DNA of 35,669 bases. Origin: Oscillospiraceae bacterium. GTDB taxonomy: Bacteria; Bacillota; Clostridia; Oscillospirales; Ruminococcaceae. Under the pieces are notes generated by a model. The model was not told the DNA's origin, ran no database searches, and was given only the letters and a program-made list of their open reading frames with translations. Below are positions 1 through 8,175 of the stretch, piece after piece. Each line of letters opens with the position of its first letter. Position 1 is the stretch's first letter. The stretch spans positions 1 through 35,669 of the forward strand of contig CAAGEZ010000072.1 of assembly GCA_900768995.1 (NCBI GenBank). The letters run 5' to 3'. The position numbers and the translations under genes are program-made.

Positions 1-2
1 GC

Positions 3-155
3 GCCGTCAGATTTTTCGTCAGATTGTATAGAAATTTTGCAGGCAGGCTGGCGCCTGTCAAGAAATTTCTGTGCAAGATGACGGAAAATATGCAAGCAGA
101 TTGCGTGCAAAGCTGTCAGACGGGCTTTATGCGGTGTTGCCCTAACTATATATAA
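3..155 (+). other. Short open frame at the window edge, origin uncertain
   Basis: Reading from base 3 there is no stop until TAA at 153-155, so this could be the last ~50 codons of a gene entering from the left. The translation is Cys-rich near its end and I recognise no family. The stretch is also full of GTCAGA-type words and inverted repeats, which fits a non-coding repeat equally well. I cannot decide between the two from this window. Confidence 0.2.
30..70. repeat. Imperfect stem-loop near the window start
   Basis: AGAAATTT at 30-37 is the exact reverse complement of AAATTTCT at 63-70. Inside it CAGGC (40-44) faces GCCTG (53-57). The word GTCAGA recurs at 6-11, 18-23 and about 115-120. 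There is no T-run after the stem, so it is not an ordinary terminator. It may belong to an intergenic repeat element. Confidence 0.45.
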
Positions 156-160
156 TGTAG

Positions 161-198
161 GGGACGGGTTTCCCGTCCCAAGATGGGTTCCCCGTCCC
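161..198. repeat. Tandem GC-rich hairpins upstream of ppk
   Basis: GGGACGGG (161-168), a TTT loop and CCCGTCCC (172-179) form a perfect 8-bp stem. A near-copy of the 17-nt unit at 163-179 follows at 182-198, with two substitutions. A TATAAT-like box sits just before it at 151-156 but lacks a good -35. If ppk is transcribed from there, the hairpins lie in its 5' leader. Confidence 0.6.
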
Positions 199-279
199 GA
201 AGTCACCGTCTCCACCTACAGCCATATTTAAACAAAACCATTTTTCAATATAAAACCATAAAAAGTGAGGTTGACCGCA

Positions 280-2391
280 ATGACAAGCTGTTATGATAAC
301 AGAGAGCTGAGCTGGCTCAAATTCAACGTCAGAGTCCTTGAAGAGGCACGGGACAGCTCTGTCCCCCTCTGCGAAAGGCTACTGTTTTCACAGATATTCC
401 AGTCCAATCTGGACGAATTTTTTATGATAAGAGTAGGCTCTCTTACCGACCGTGTCCTCGTTGATGACAACAAGGAGGACAACAAAACGGGTATGACCCC
501 GAAAGAGCAGCTCGAGGCTATCTACAAGCGTGTCAAAGAGCTTGTCCCCATCAAGGACGAGACATATTTCGACACCGTCAAGGAGCTTGAAAAAATCGGT
601 GTGGAGCACGTTAAAATTTCTTCCCTCACCCCCGAGGAGGAGGGATATCTCAGAGCATATTTCAACTCCGAGATACGCCCCCTTATCTCCCCCCAGGTGG
701 TGGATAAGCGCCACCCCTTCCCGTTTCTTAAAAACAAGGAAATTTATGCCGTTACACACCTTGAGTCCAAGAATTCCGTAAAGCTTGGCATAATCCCCGC
801 AGGCGGAAGCTTCCCCCGCATAATCCCCCTCCCCGACAAGAGCCGTCTGAGATTTCTCCTTGCGGAAGATGTTATCCTCCACTACTGCGGCAGCGTTTTT
901 GAGAATTACAGACTTCTTGACAAGGCTCTTATCCGCATAACACGAAATGCTGACATCAATATGGAAGAGGGACTTTACGACCACGAGGTCGACCTGAGAC
1001 AGGTAATGGAGGAGCTTCTCAAAAAGCGCAAAAAGCTTGCTCCCGTCCGTCTCGAGATATCGGGAAAGCTTGGAAAAGAAGCTGTGGAATACCTCTGCCG
1101 TCAGCTTGAGCTGTCAGGCGAGCAGATATCCCAGTGCACCGCTCCCCTTGATATGAGCTTTATCTTCTCCCTCCGCAACAGAATAGAAAAGGCTCACCCC
1201 GAAATGTTCTTTGAGCCTGTCTCACCCCGTCTCCCCGCAACAATTTCGCCCAATATCCCGATGATACAGCAGATACTGAGACGGGACATTATGCTTTCCT
1301 ATCCCTATGAAAGCATTCGCCCCTTTATCCGCCTGCTGAACGAAGCGGGAAATGACCCCGATGTTATTTCCATAAAAATTACACTTTACCGTGTGGCATC
1401 AAACTCAAAGATAGTCGAGGCTCTTATCAATGCCGCAGAAAACGGCAAGGAAGTATTTGTTCTCGTTGAGCTGAGAGCACGTTTTGACGAGGAGAACAAT
1501 ATCGAGTGGTCAAAGCGACTTGAAAGAGCGGGCTGCAAGGTAATGTACGGTCCCGAAAATCTCAAAGTTCATTCCAAGCTTATGCTCATTACCCGCAAAA
1601 ACGGAAACGAGCTTCAGCACATCACTCAGATAGGCACAGGAAACTATAACGAAAAGACCTCCGAGCTTTACACCGACCTTTCCCTTATGACCGCCGACCC
1701 CGAAATAGGCGAGGAAGCAGGAACGGTTTTCAACGCCCTTTCTATCGGAAATCTTGTTGAGAACACCTCTCATCTCCTTGTAGCTCCCCTGTCTCTCCAG
1801 AACAAGATAATCGACTTTATCGACGGCGAAATTGCCTCCGCAAGAAGCGGCGGAGAGGGATATATCGGTCTCAAACTCAATTCCCTTACCGACAAGGTGC
1901 TTATCGACAAGCTTATCGAAGCAAGCTGCGCAGGCGTTAAGATAGAAATGGTAATAAGAGGAATAAGCTGCCTTGTTGCAGGAGTTCAGGGACTTACTGA
2001 AAACATCACTGTAAGAAGCATCGTGGGCAGATATCTTGAACATTCCAGAATATACATATTCGGCAAGGGCGACAGACAGCGCATCTACATTTCCTCCGCT
2101 GATTTTATGACCCGAAACACTATCCGCCGTGTGGAGGTGGCAGCACCTGTCAAGTCTCCCGAGCTGAGAAAGCGTGTACTTCACATTTTCGACATTATGA
2201 TGAGGGACAACGTAAAGGCAAGGATACAGCTACCCGACGGCACCTACAAGCGTATTTCTCCCACTGAGGGCGAAGAAGCCCTTATGGCACAGCAGTATTT
2301 CATTGATGAAGCTGCTGCGGCAGCGGCGGCAAATGCTATGAAAAAACCTGTCAAGGTAAAGGTAAGACGAAAAAAGAGGAGCAGGAAGTAA
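280..2391 (+). CDS. ppk: Polyphosphate kinase 1
   Basis: Reversibly transfers the terminal phosphate of ATP onto inorganic polyphosphate. The 703-aa product has the usual PPK1 length and order: N-terminal helical domain (starts near NRELSWLKFNVRVLEEA), head domain, and two phospholipase-D-like C-terminal domains. The two catalytic-core histidines are visible: H431 in KVHSKLMLI, matching the autophosphorylated His of E. coli PPK, and H588 in LEHSRIYIFG. The C-terminus ends in an Ala-rich then Lys/Arg-rich tail, which is unusual but outside the core. A GTG at 265 is in frame, but ATG 280 is preferred because GTGAGG (265-270) sits 9 nt upstream as a ribosome binding site. No partner ppx lies nearby. 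A hairpin follows the gene. Confidence 0.96.
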   Translation: MTSCYDNRELSWLKFNVRVLEEARDSSVPLCERLLFSQIFQSNLDEFFMIRVGSLTDRVLVDDNKEDNKTGMTPKEQLEAIYKRVKELVPIKDETYFDTVKELEKIGVEHVKISSLTPEEEGYLRAYFNSEIRPLISPQVVDKRHPFPFLKNKEIYAVTHLESKNSVKLGIIPAGGSFPRIIPLPDKSRLRFLLAEDVILHYCGSVFENYRLLDKALIRITRNADINMEEGLYDHEVDLRQVMEELLKKRKKLAPVRLEISGKLGKEAVEYLCRQLELSGEQISQCTAPLDMSFIFSLRNRIEKAHPEMFFEPVSPRLPATISPNIPMIQQILRRDIMLSYPYESIRPFIRLLNEAGNDPDVISIKITLYRVASNSKIVEALINAAENGKEVFVLVELRARFDEENNIEWSKRLERAGCKVMYGPENLKVHSKLMLITRKNGNELQHITQIGTGNYNEKTSELYTDLSLMTADPEIGEEAGTVFNALSIGNLVENTSHLLVAPLSLQNKIIDFIDGEIASARSGGEGYIGLKLNSLTDKVLIDKLIEASCAGVKIEMVIRGISCLVAGVQGLTENITVRSIVGRYLEHSRIYIFGKGDRQRIYISSADFMTRNTIRRVEVAAPVKSPELRKRVLHIFDIMMRDNVKARIQLPDGTYKRISPTEGEEALMAQQYFIDEAAAAAAANAMKKPVKVKVRRKKRSRK

Positions 2392-2452
2392 GGTTTCATC
2401 ATACATATCTATAGGGAACGGGGTTCCTGTCAAACATAATATCGTCCAATAT

Positions 2453-2485
2453 AAATCGGCATTCCGGAACACGGAATGCCGATTT
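2453..2485 (+). terminator. Hairpin downstream of ppk
   Basis: A perfect 14-bp inverted repeat: 2453-2466 pairs with 2472-2485 around a 5-nt GAACA loop. The downstream T content is weak (TTTGCGTTATATT), so it may terminate inefficiently or act as a 3'-end stabiliser. It separates ppk from the rlmB promoter. Confidence 0.6.
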
Positions 2486-2542
2486 GCGTTATATTGCTGT
2501 ACAACCGCCATATTCGCTGCGGTAATTTTGTTAATATCCCTA

Positions 2543-2571
2543 TTGAAAAAGAACGCCGTTTGATGTATAAT
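2543..2571 (+). promoter_or_regulatory. Sigma-A-type promoter for rlmB
   Basis: TTGAAA (2543-2548), a 17-nt spacer, then perfect TATAAT (2566-2571). The predicted start near 2578 leaves a leader of about 60 nt before the rlmB ATG at 2637. Confidence 0.8.
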
Positions 2572-2636
2572 AGATTAGTATAGGAAAATATGCTTATTTG
2601 CAGAGCCGTTGTTCGGCGGCGGATTGGAGAAAATTT

Positions 2637-3518
2637 ATGGCATATCAGCGTTTTGATAAAAATAAAGGAAAAAGCAGCGGCAAAAAGGAATATTCCTCAA
2701 AGCCCCGCAGCTATGGCAGACCCGAAAAGGGTTTTGAAGAGCCTGAAAGAAATATCCCCGACGCCGCTGACAGAGAAGCCGCAGAGGGTCTTATCGTGGG
2801 CAGAAATCCCGTTATGGAAGCCCTCAAATCAGGCAAGGCTATCGACACGATATACGTAAACAGCGACGCAGGCGGAAGCATCGGTGCTATCACCCGAATT
2901 GCAAGGGAAAAGGGCATCGTTATCAAGAATGTTAACGACCAGAAGCTCACTCAGATGTGTGCAGGCGCTTCACATCAGGGCATCATCGCCTCGGGAGCCT
3001 GTGCGGAATATGTTTCCGTTGAGGATATCCTTAACATCTCAAAGAAAAAGGGCACAGCCCCCTTCATCATAATCTGCGATGAGATAGAAGACCCCCACAA
3101 TTTGGGTGCTATCATCAGAACAGCCGAGACCGCAGGTGCTGACGGCGTTATTATCCCCAAGCGCAGAAGTGCCTCCCTGAACGCCACCGTTTACAAGACC
3201 TCCGCAGGTGCGGCGAGCTGGCTCCCCGTTGCGAGAGTGGCAAACCTTGGCGCAGCTATGGACGAGCTGAAAAAGAACGGAGTGTGGATATACGGCACCG
3301 ATGCATCAGGCAGCGATTACACCAAATCCGATTTCACAGGCCCCGCCGCTTTCGTTATCGGCTCCGAGGGCTTCGGAATAGGCAGACTTGTTAAGGACAA
3401 GTGCGATTTCCTTGTAAAGCTCCCGATGTTTGGAAAAATAACCTCTCTCAACGCCTCCGTTGCAGCAGGCATATTTATGTATGAAGCTGTCCGTCAGAGA
3501 ACGGCGGCAGGCAAATAA
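2637..3518 (+). CDS. rlmB: TrmH/SpoU-family 23S rRNA (guanosine 2'-O) methyltransferase, RlmB type
   Basis: Methylates the ribose of a guanosine in 23S rRNA using S-adenosylmethionine; SpoU enzymes use a trefoil-knot fold. In order: a charged, Gly/Lys-rich N-terminal extension (residues 1-55), the small RNA-binding domain starting at LIVGRNPVMEAL, then the knot domain with NLGAIIRTAETAGADGVI, IGSEGFGIGRLV and SLNASVAAGIF, the three SpoU motifs. ATG 2637 is chosen over an upstream in-frame TTG (2598) because GGAGA lies 6 nt before it and the leading 13 codons look like non-coding sequence. The exact guanosine target is inferred from family similarity only. It is followed 49 nt later by the pseudo-ATPase gene. 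Confidence 0.9.
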   Translation: MAYQRFDKNKGKSSGKKEYSSKPRSYGRPEKGFEEPERNIPDAADREAAEGLIVGRNPVMEALKSGKAIDTIYVNSDAGGSIGAITRIAREKGIVIKNVNDQKLTQMCAGASHQGIIASGACAEYVSVEDILNISKKKGTAPFIIICDEIEDPHNLGAIIRTAETAGADGVIIPKRRSASLNATVYKTSAGAASWLPVARVANLGAAMDELKKNGVWIYGTDASGSDYTKSDFTGPAAFVIGSEGFGIGRLVKDKCDFLVKLPMFGKITSLNASVAAGIFMYEAVRQRTAAGK

Positions 3519-3567
3519 AAGAGTCTGAAAACGGGGAAAGGCGCCCCGGAAAGGAAGGGTAATTGAT

Positions 3568-6500
3568 TTGTCTGATAAATTTTCCCTTGACGAAATTTTA
3601 AATGAATACTCGGGCGGAAAAAGCTCTTCTGATCAGTCTCTCGACGATATTCTGAACAGCTACCCCGCCACCAAAAATTACGAAGATTCGGGACTTGCGG
3701 AGATCTTTGAAAGCAGGGGCAACACCACGGACATTGATCTGAGCGGGATAAACATCTCGATGCCGGGAGATTACCCCTCTCCCGAGGAGATACGAAAGAA
3801 AAATACTCCCGTTTCCGTTCACGACATTCCCGAAGAGCAGCTCACCGAGGAAGAACGGATAAAGAAAAGCAAGCAGATAGATTACGAAATAATCAGCGGC
3901 GACTATGAGCGCAAATATATGCCCGATGACCTTAAGACCGATGCGGAGCTGAAAGCGGAGGGAAAGATCCCCCCCGATGAGCCTGCACCCGCCGATGACA
4001 AGGCATCAAAGAAAAAGGTAAGGGTAAAGCCCGCCAAGAAAAAGTTCGGACTTGACCTTGCGGAGGGGCTCAAAGGCGTTCATTCCTCTTTTGATGACGA
4101 CGATGATTTCGATAAAAAATACGGCAATACTCCCCTTTTCACCGCCGCCGAGCGTGACGAGCTAATCGGTGAGGAAGAGCACGAGATCCCCTTTGAAATA
4201 AAGCCACGTTCGGGCTCCAGCCTGTCGGAAAAGCTTGAAAGAGAAGCGGAATTTGCCGAGAAATATAATGACACCCCCGCTCACAGTGAAAAGCACGAGC
4301 ACAGGGTGCGCCCCGAAAAAATAACCCAAAAGCGTGATGATACATCTGCGAAAAAGGCTTCGGAAATCCTCGAAAGCCCATTTGACAAATATGCAGCCAT
4401 AGATGACCTTGACAGTATTCTCGGTCAGTATGAGAAAAAGGAGCAGCCCCAGTCCTTAAAGCGCTCCGAAACCTCTCCCCTTAAAGGCTTCACCGACATT
4501 TTCAACAAGCTTATGGCAAAAGAAGAAGCAGGTGGCGAGGGCTCAGAGCTTTTAGAAGGCAGCCGAAAAATAAAACGCTCCGAGGGGGCTATTGAGAGGA
4601 AAAAGATATCCGACATCGACCTTGACCTTTCGGACAAGCTCATTCAGGACACCTCTCAGATAAACACCGACAAGACCAATGCGGAGATCGAAAAGCTGAA
4701 TGCTCTCAAGGAGCGCAGAAGCAAGAAGATAAAGGATTTCGTCCTTGTAGGCGACGAGGAGGAAAACTCCCCCGACGAGGCCGCTCAGGCTGAGGAAAAC
4801 GAGGAGCTTGAGGATTTCGAGAGTCTTGAGGACGCTCCCGACATCCAAGAGCATATTGCAGGGCAGAAAAGCAAGCTTGTTTTCAGGCTTATCGTCCTTT
4901 TCGCCTGCTTTGCCGTCACCGCATATATGGCAGCTGCAAATGACTTCTCACTTCCCGTCCTGGATTCGCTGACGCTCATAAACAAGCGGAGCCAGCCTGA
5001 TGTATTCCTGTTCATAAACAGCGTCATCGGCGTGGTTGCGGGCTTCGTGGCATCTCAGACCATTTCGGGCGGACTTTCAAAGCTCCTGTCGGGCAAGGCT
5101 GACTGCGATTCCCTGTCGGCACTGGCGCTCGTTTCAAGCCTGATCACATCAATGATATCCCTTGCTGATTCAAATATGGTCCGTGGCAGCTTCGTGTACA
5201 TCTATACCCCTGTTGCCATCGGCGCACTTATCTTCAACACCATAGGAAAGCTGCTGATAATAAGCCGTACCCAGCGCAGCTTCTCATTTATTTCGGGTGA
5301 CAATGACCGATATGCGCTTTTTGTGCTGAATGATGAGGAAAATGCTCAGAACTTCACGAGAGGTTCACTCACCGATTTCCCCGTCCTTGCAGGAATGCAG
5401 AAAACCGAGGTCATCACCGATTTCCTTAAAACATCATACGCCAGCGACAGCACCGACCGTTTCTGCAAAATGGTAACACCCATTATCTCGGTGGCAGGTC
5501 TGCTCCTTGGCGTTATAGCCGCTCTCCTCGCAAGAGCCGAGCACGGCACAATGGGAGCGTTCTGCGTGGGACTTTCAACATTCTCCGCCTGCGTTGCCAT
5601 ATGCTCCTGCTTCGCAATGATGCTGGTGGTAAACCTGCCTATGGAAAAGGCATCTGCAAAATACAACTCAAAGCAGGGCGCAATTCTCGGCTTTGACAGC
5701 ATTGACGAGTTTGGCGACGTAAACAGCGTTATGATAGACGCCGCCTCTCTCTTCCCTCCCGGAAGCATTATCCTCAGAAACATCAAGTCCTTCCCCGATT
5801 CAAGCATTGACGAGGCTATCGTTGAGGCGGCAAGCCTTACAAGCCAGTCGGGCAGCATTCTCAGGAATATGTTCTATGACATAATCGTGGGCAAGACTGA
5901 GATGCTTGACCCCGTTGAAAGCTACATTTACGAGGATTCAATGGGACTTTGCGGCTGGATAAACAACAAGCGTGTGCTCCTCGGAAACCGAGAGCTGATG
6001 CAGAACCACAGCATTGAGGGCCTCCCCTCCATCGCCAAGGAAAGCGAATACACCGACGGCGACAAAATTGCGGTGTACCTATCCATTTCGGGACAGCTCT
6101 CCGCAATGTTCATCATTGAGCTGACCCCCTCTTATCACATCAAAAACGCTCTTAAGGAGCTTGAAAAGGGCGGCATAGCAGTAATGCTCCGCTCGGTGGA
6201 TTCGATGCTCTCCGTCAGCAGACTTTCGGAGATGTTCGAGGTTTCCCCCGCTCTCTTCAAGCTTATCCCGTTCCGACTTCACCCAGACTTTGAAAAAGCA
6301 ACGGAATACAGTGCAAAGCGCCCTGCCACACTTGCCTGCTCGGGAAGATTTGCTTCCTTTGCACAGCTTATTCTCGGCGCAAACCGCCTGAGAGGAACCA
6401 TTTCCGCAGGGATCGCAATGCAGGCGGCAGAGATACTTCTGGGAATACTTCTTACCCTTGCCCTTGTGCTTCTCCGCTCAATGGCAGAGCTTACGGTGAC

Positions 6501-6570
6501 GAACATTCTGCTTTACAACTTCGTTTTCGTTCTCCTGTATCTTCTCTTCCAGGTGTTCAGAAAAGTATAA
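3568..6570 (+). CDS. Degenerate P-type-ATPase-like membrane protein with acidic repeat-bearing N-terminus
   Basis: A 1000-aa protein in two parts. Residues 1-435 are acidic and probably disordered, with the motif (S/D)LDxILxxY at 6-14 (SLDEILNEY), 24-32 (SLDDILNSY) and 280-288 (DLDSILGQY), plus a weaker copy at 42-49; the first three share an 18-residue period. Residues from ~437 onward contain about four predicted membrane helices, a soluble insert, two helices, then a soluble region and two final helices. This is the layout of P1B-type ATPases. The stretch NLPMEKASAKYNSKQGAILG followed by VNSVMIDAASLF aligns with the segment leading to DKTGT, but only D724 remains; K-T-G-T is lost. RVLLGNRELM (~residues 802-811) resembles the nucleotide-binding domain. 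The mlTGD and GDGxNDxP positions are replaced (MLRSVDS; no GDG). It therefore looks catalytically dead, perhaps a sensor or scaffold. Start TTG 3568 follows AGGAAG. Confidence 0.8.
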   Translation: MSDKFSLDEILNEYSGGKSSSDQSLDDILNSYPATKNYEDSGLAEIFESRGNTTDIDLSGINISMPGDYPSPEEIRKKNTPVSVHDIPEEQLTEEERIKKSKQIDYEIISGDYERKYMPDDLKTDAELKAEGKIPPDEPAPADDKASKKKVRVKPAKKKFGLDLAEGLKGVHSSFDDDDDFDKKYGNTPLFTAAERDELIGEEEHEIPFEIKPRSGSSLSEKLEREAEFAEKYNDTPAHSEKHEHRVRPEKITQKRDDTSAKKASEILESPFDKYAAIDDLDSILGQYEKKEQPQSLKRSETSPLKGFTDIFNKLMAKEEAGGEGSELLEGSRKIKRSEGAIERKKISDIDLDLSDKLIQDTSQINTDKTNAEIEKLNALKERRSKKIKDFVLVGDEEENSPDEAAQAEENEELEDFESLEDAPDIQEHIAGQKSKLVFRLIVLFACFAVTAYMAAANDFSLPVLDSLTLINKRSQPDVFLFINSVIGVVAGFVASQTISGGLSKLLSGKADCDSLSALALVSSLITSMISLADSNMVRGSFVYIYTPVAIGALIFNTIGKLLIISRTQRSFSFISGDNDRYALFVLNDEENAQNFTRGSLTDFPVLAGMQKTEVITDFLKTSYASDSTDRFCKMVTPIISVAGLLLGVIAALLARAEHGTMGAFCVGLSTFSACVAICSCFAMMLVVNLPMEKASAKYNSKQGAILGFDSIDEFGDVNSVMIDAASLFPPGSIILRNIKSFPDSSIDEAIVEAASLTSQSGSILRNMFYDIIVGKTEMLDPVESYIYEDSMGLCGWINNKRVLLGNRELMQNHSIEGLPSIAKESEYTDGDKIAVYLSISGQLSAMFIIELTPSYHIKNALKELEKGGIAVMLRSVDSMLSVSRLSEMFEVSPALFKLIPFRLHPDFEKATEYSAKRPATLACSGRFASFAQLILGANRLRGTISAGIAMQAAEILLGILLTLALVLLRSMAELTVTNILLYNFVFVLLYLLFQVFRKV

Positions 6571-6607
6571 AAATACCCGTGCTTTTGTAATAAAGCACGG
6601 GTATTTT
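6571..6607 (+). terminator. Terminator of the pseudo-ATPase gene
   Basis: Perfect 15-bp stem, 6571-6585 with 6592-6606, loop TGTAAT, ending in TTTT on the + strand. It begins directly after the stop codon. Confidence 0.85.
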
Positions 6608-6620
6608 CCGTTCACATCAC

Positions 6621-6657
6621 AAAAATATCCCCGTACAAATGAAATGTACGGGGATAT
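6621..6657 (-). terminator. Terminator of the PocR-receptor/yjfB transcript
   Basis: 13-bp stem, 6625-6637 with 6645-6657. Read on the - strand it is followed by TTTTT (6625-6621), just after the stop of the small motility-type gene. Confidence 0.85.
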
Positions 6658-6670
6658 CTGCTTTTAAGTC

Positions 6671-6862
6671 TTACGCTCTTACATCAAGTACAGAGCCGAT
6701 CTGTCCCTGGACCTTAGGCATATTCTGAGCCATTTCGATAATGCCCTGTGCCTGAGTTTCCATAACGTCCTGTGTCTTTTTCACCATAGCGGTGCTGACC
6801 GCAGTCGCAAGCTGAGCCTGCTTCATACTTGTTGCCATTGAAGCGATTGCTGTAGGATCCAT
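6671..6862 (-). CDS. YjfB-family small protein (putative motility protein)
   Basis: 63-aa protein beginning MDPTAIASMATSMKQAQLAT. The pattern of small and Met/Gln residues, ending in an amphipathic helix with QAQGIIEMAQNMP, matches the YjfB family, annotated as a putative motility protein from genetic context; its biochemical role is unknown. ATG 6862 is chosen over an in-frame TTG at 6880 because GAAAGGAA (6871-6878) is the ribosome binding site 8 nt upstream and would lie inside the longer frame. It is 42 nt downstream of the PocR chemoreceptor and probably co-transcribed with it, linking both to taxis or surface behaviour. Confidence 0.75.
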   Translation of the reverse strand: MDPTAIASMATSMKQAQLATAVSTAMVKKTQDVMETQAQGIIEMAQNMPKVQGQIGSVLDVRA

Positions 6863-6904
6863 AATAACACTTCCTTTCAATGTCTCTTATAAAAAGCCTT
6901 GAAA

Positions 6905-7900
6905 TTATGCTTCTATCTCGCCGATAACGCTTTTGAGTTCTTCAATGCCGGAAACAGCCTCTGCTACAAGCTCAGCCGCATTCTTGGCACTGCTGTCGAT
7001 CTGGGAGGTAAACTCACCTATGGACTTTATCTTGTCCTCAATCTTGTCAGCAGAGCTCTTGGAGGTCTCTGCAAGGCTTCTTACCTCCTGAGCGATAACG
7101 CCGAAGCCCTTGCCGCTTTCCTTGGCTCTTGATGCCTCGATAGACGCATTGAAGCCGAGGATACGGGTGTTCATTGCGATATCCTGAATTACCTTTGCGG
7201 CATCGCTGGCGGTCTTGACCTCGGAAACGCACTTGTCAGCAAGCTCGGAAAGCTGTCTGAACTTCTCGTCCATAGAAGAGACTGCGTTGATGCAATTGCC
7301 TGCTATTTCATTAACGTGCTTTATAACATCATTATTTGCAGAGAGGTTTACTGCAAGGGATTCATTATGCTGCTTAAGCTGATAGCTTGAATATGCCATA
7401 GAGGAGATGTTTTTTGCAATTGTGTGCAGAAATCTTGCGGCAGCCTCTACCTTTTCCTTGGGAACTATCTTTACCTTTCTGAGAGCCGCAATATATTCAT
7501 CAGGGTCAATACCAAGCTCTTTTGCTATTTTGCGGAACTTTGCCTCGTCGGGCTTTTCTGTAAGCACCTGTCCGCCGATAAAAGAGCCTATGAACTCGCC
7601 GTCAACCATAATGGGCGCTGCAAAGTCCATAAGTCCGCCGTGACATGAATATGCTGCTGCTTTGCCTGTACGGTGAGTACGCTCGCCGCCGTCACGGTCA
7701 CATTTTTCGCATCTTTCGCAGCCGAGCTTGGAGCGGCGTGTATATTTCATACAGAAATCGGTGAAGTTGCTGCCCTTTGTGACAGGATTGCCGTCAGCGT
7801 CTGTGGTGAGGGCGGCCATTCCTGTGACCTCGGCGAAACCGTCCTGTATTTCCTGAAGCACCTGAACGCTTATCAGGTCTGTAAGTTTAATGGAAGACAT
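6905..7900 (-). CDS. Cytosolic methyl-accepting-type receptor with PocR sensory domain
   Basis: 331 aa, no signal peptide and no membrane helix. Residues ~5-165 are a PocR sensory domain: LTDLISVQVLQEIQDGFAEV, then the Cys cluster GCERCEKC, YSCHGGLMDFAAPI and GSFIGGQVL. Residues ~190-331 form a coiled-coil signalling domain with the hairpin tip IAMNTRILGFNASIEASRAK and GKGFGVIAQEVRSLAETS, the conserved tip of chemotaxis receptors with several substitutions. The helical arms are short compared with transmembrane receptors. PocR domains bind small molecules in other proteins; the ligand here is unknown. ATG 7900 is used because GGAGG (7914-7910) is 9 nt upstream; a longer frame to 7963 lacks this. 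No CheA or CheW gene is in the window. Confidence 0.9.
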   Translation of the reverse strand: MSSIKLTDLISVQVLQEIQDGFAEVTGMAALTTDADGNPVTKGSNFTDFCMKYTRRSKLGCERCEKCDRDGGERTHRTGKAAAYSCHGGLMDFAAPIMVDGEFIGSFIGGQVLTEKPDEAKFRKIAKELGIDPDEYIAALRKVKIVPKEKVEAAARFLHTIAKNISSMAYSSYQLKQHNESLAVNLSANNDVIKHVNEIAGNCINAVSSMDEKFRQLSELADKCVSEVKTASDAAKVIQDIAMNTRILGFNASIEASRAKESGKGFGVIAQEVRSLAETSKSSADKIEDKIKSIGEFTSQIDSSAKNAAELVAEAVSGIEELKSVIGEIEA

Positions 7901-7967
7901 TATGTAAAACCTCCGTATGTGTATTTCTTCATTCCGCATAGAATTTTCTATATATTGATACATACTA

Positions 7968-7996
7968 ATTTTACAATATTATCCTCTGTTTGTCAA
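7968..7996 (-). promoter_or_regulatory. Promoter of the PocR receptor gene
   Basis: On the - strand, TTGACA (7996-7991), a 17-nt spacer and TAAAAT (7973-7968). The predicted start near 7961 gives a leader of about 60 nt. No riboswitch-like element was recognised in it. Confidence 0.8.
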
Positions 7997-8109
7997 TGAA
8001 TAATTGGAATTTTACAGTTATTTCGTGCAAATGCAACAAATATATATGCTCCAATATGATGATAACGGAAAAACCTTGATGAAGCACAATTATTTATGAG
8101 AAATACCTA

Positions 8110-8138
8110 TTGATAAATCGGGGGATATGTAGTATAAT
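8110..8138 (+). promoter_or_regulatory. Promoter of the PP2C phosphatase gene
   Basis: TTGATA (8110-8115), a 17-nt spacer and perfect TATAAT (8133-8138). It diverges from the receptor promoter, with about 110 bp of AT-rich sequence between the two -35 boxes. Confidence 0.8.
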
Positions 8139-8175
8139 AATACTGTATATTTTATAGCTGTCCGAGGTGTCCGAT

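Noticed and set aside
1510..2184. Antisense frame within ppk (and a second at 388-984)
   Set aside because: No independent start signals; ppk in this region is intact and conserved.
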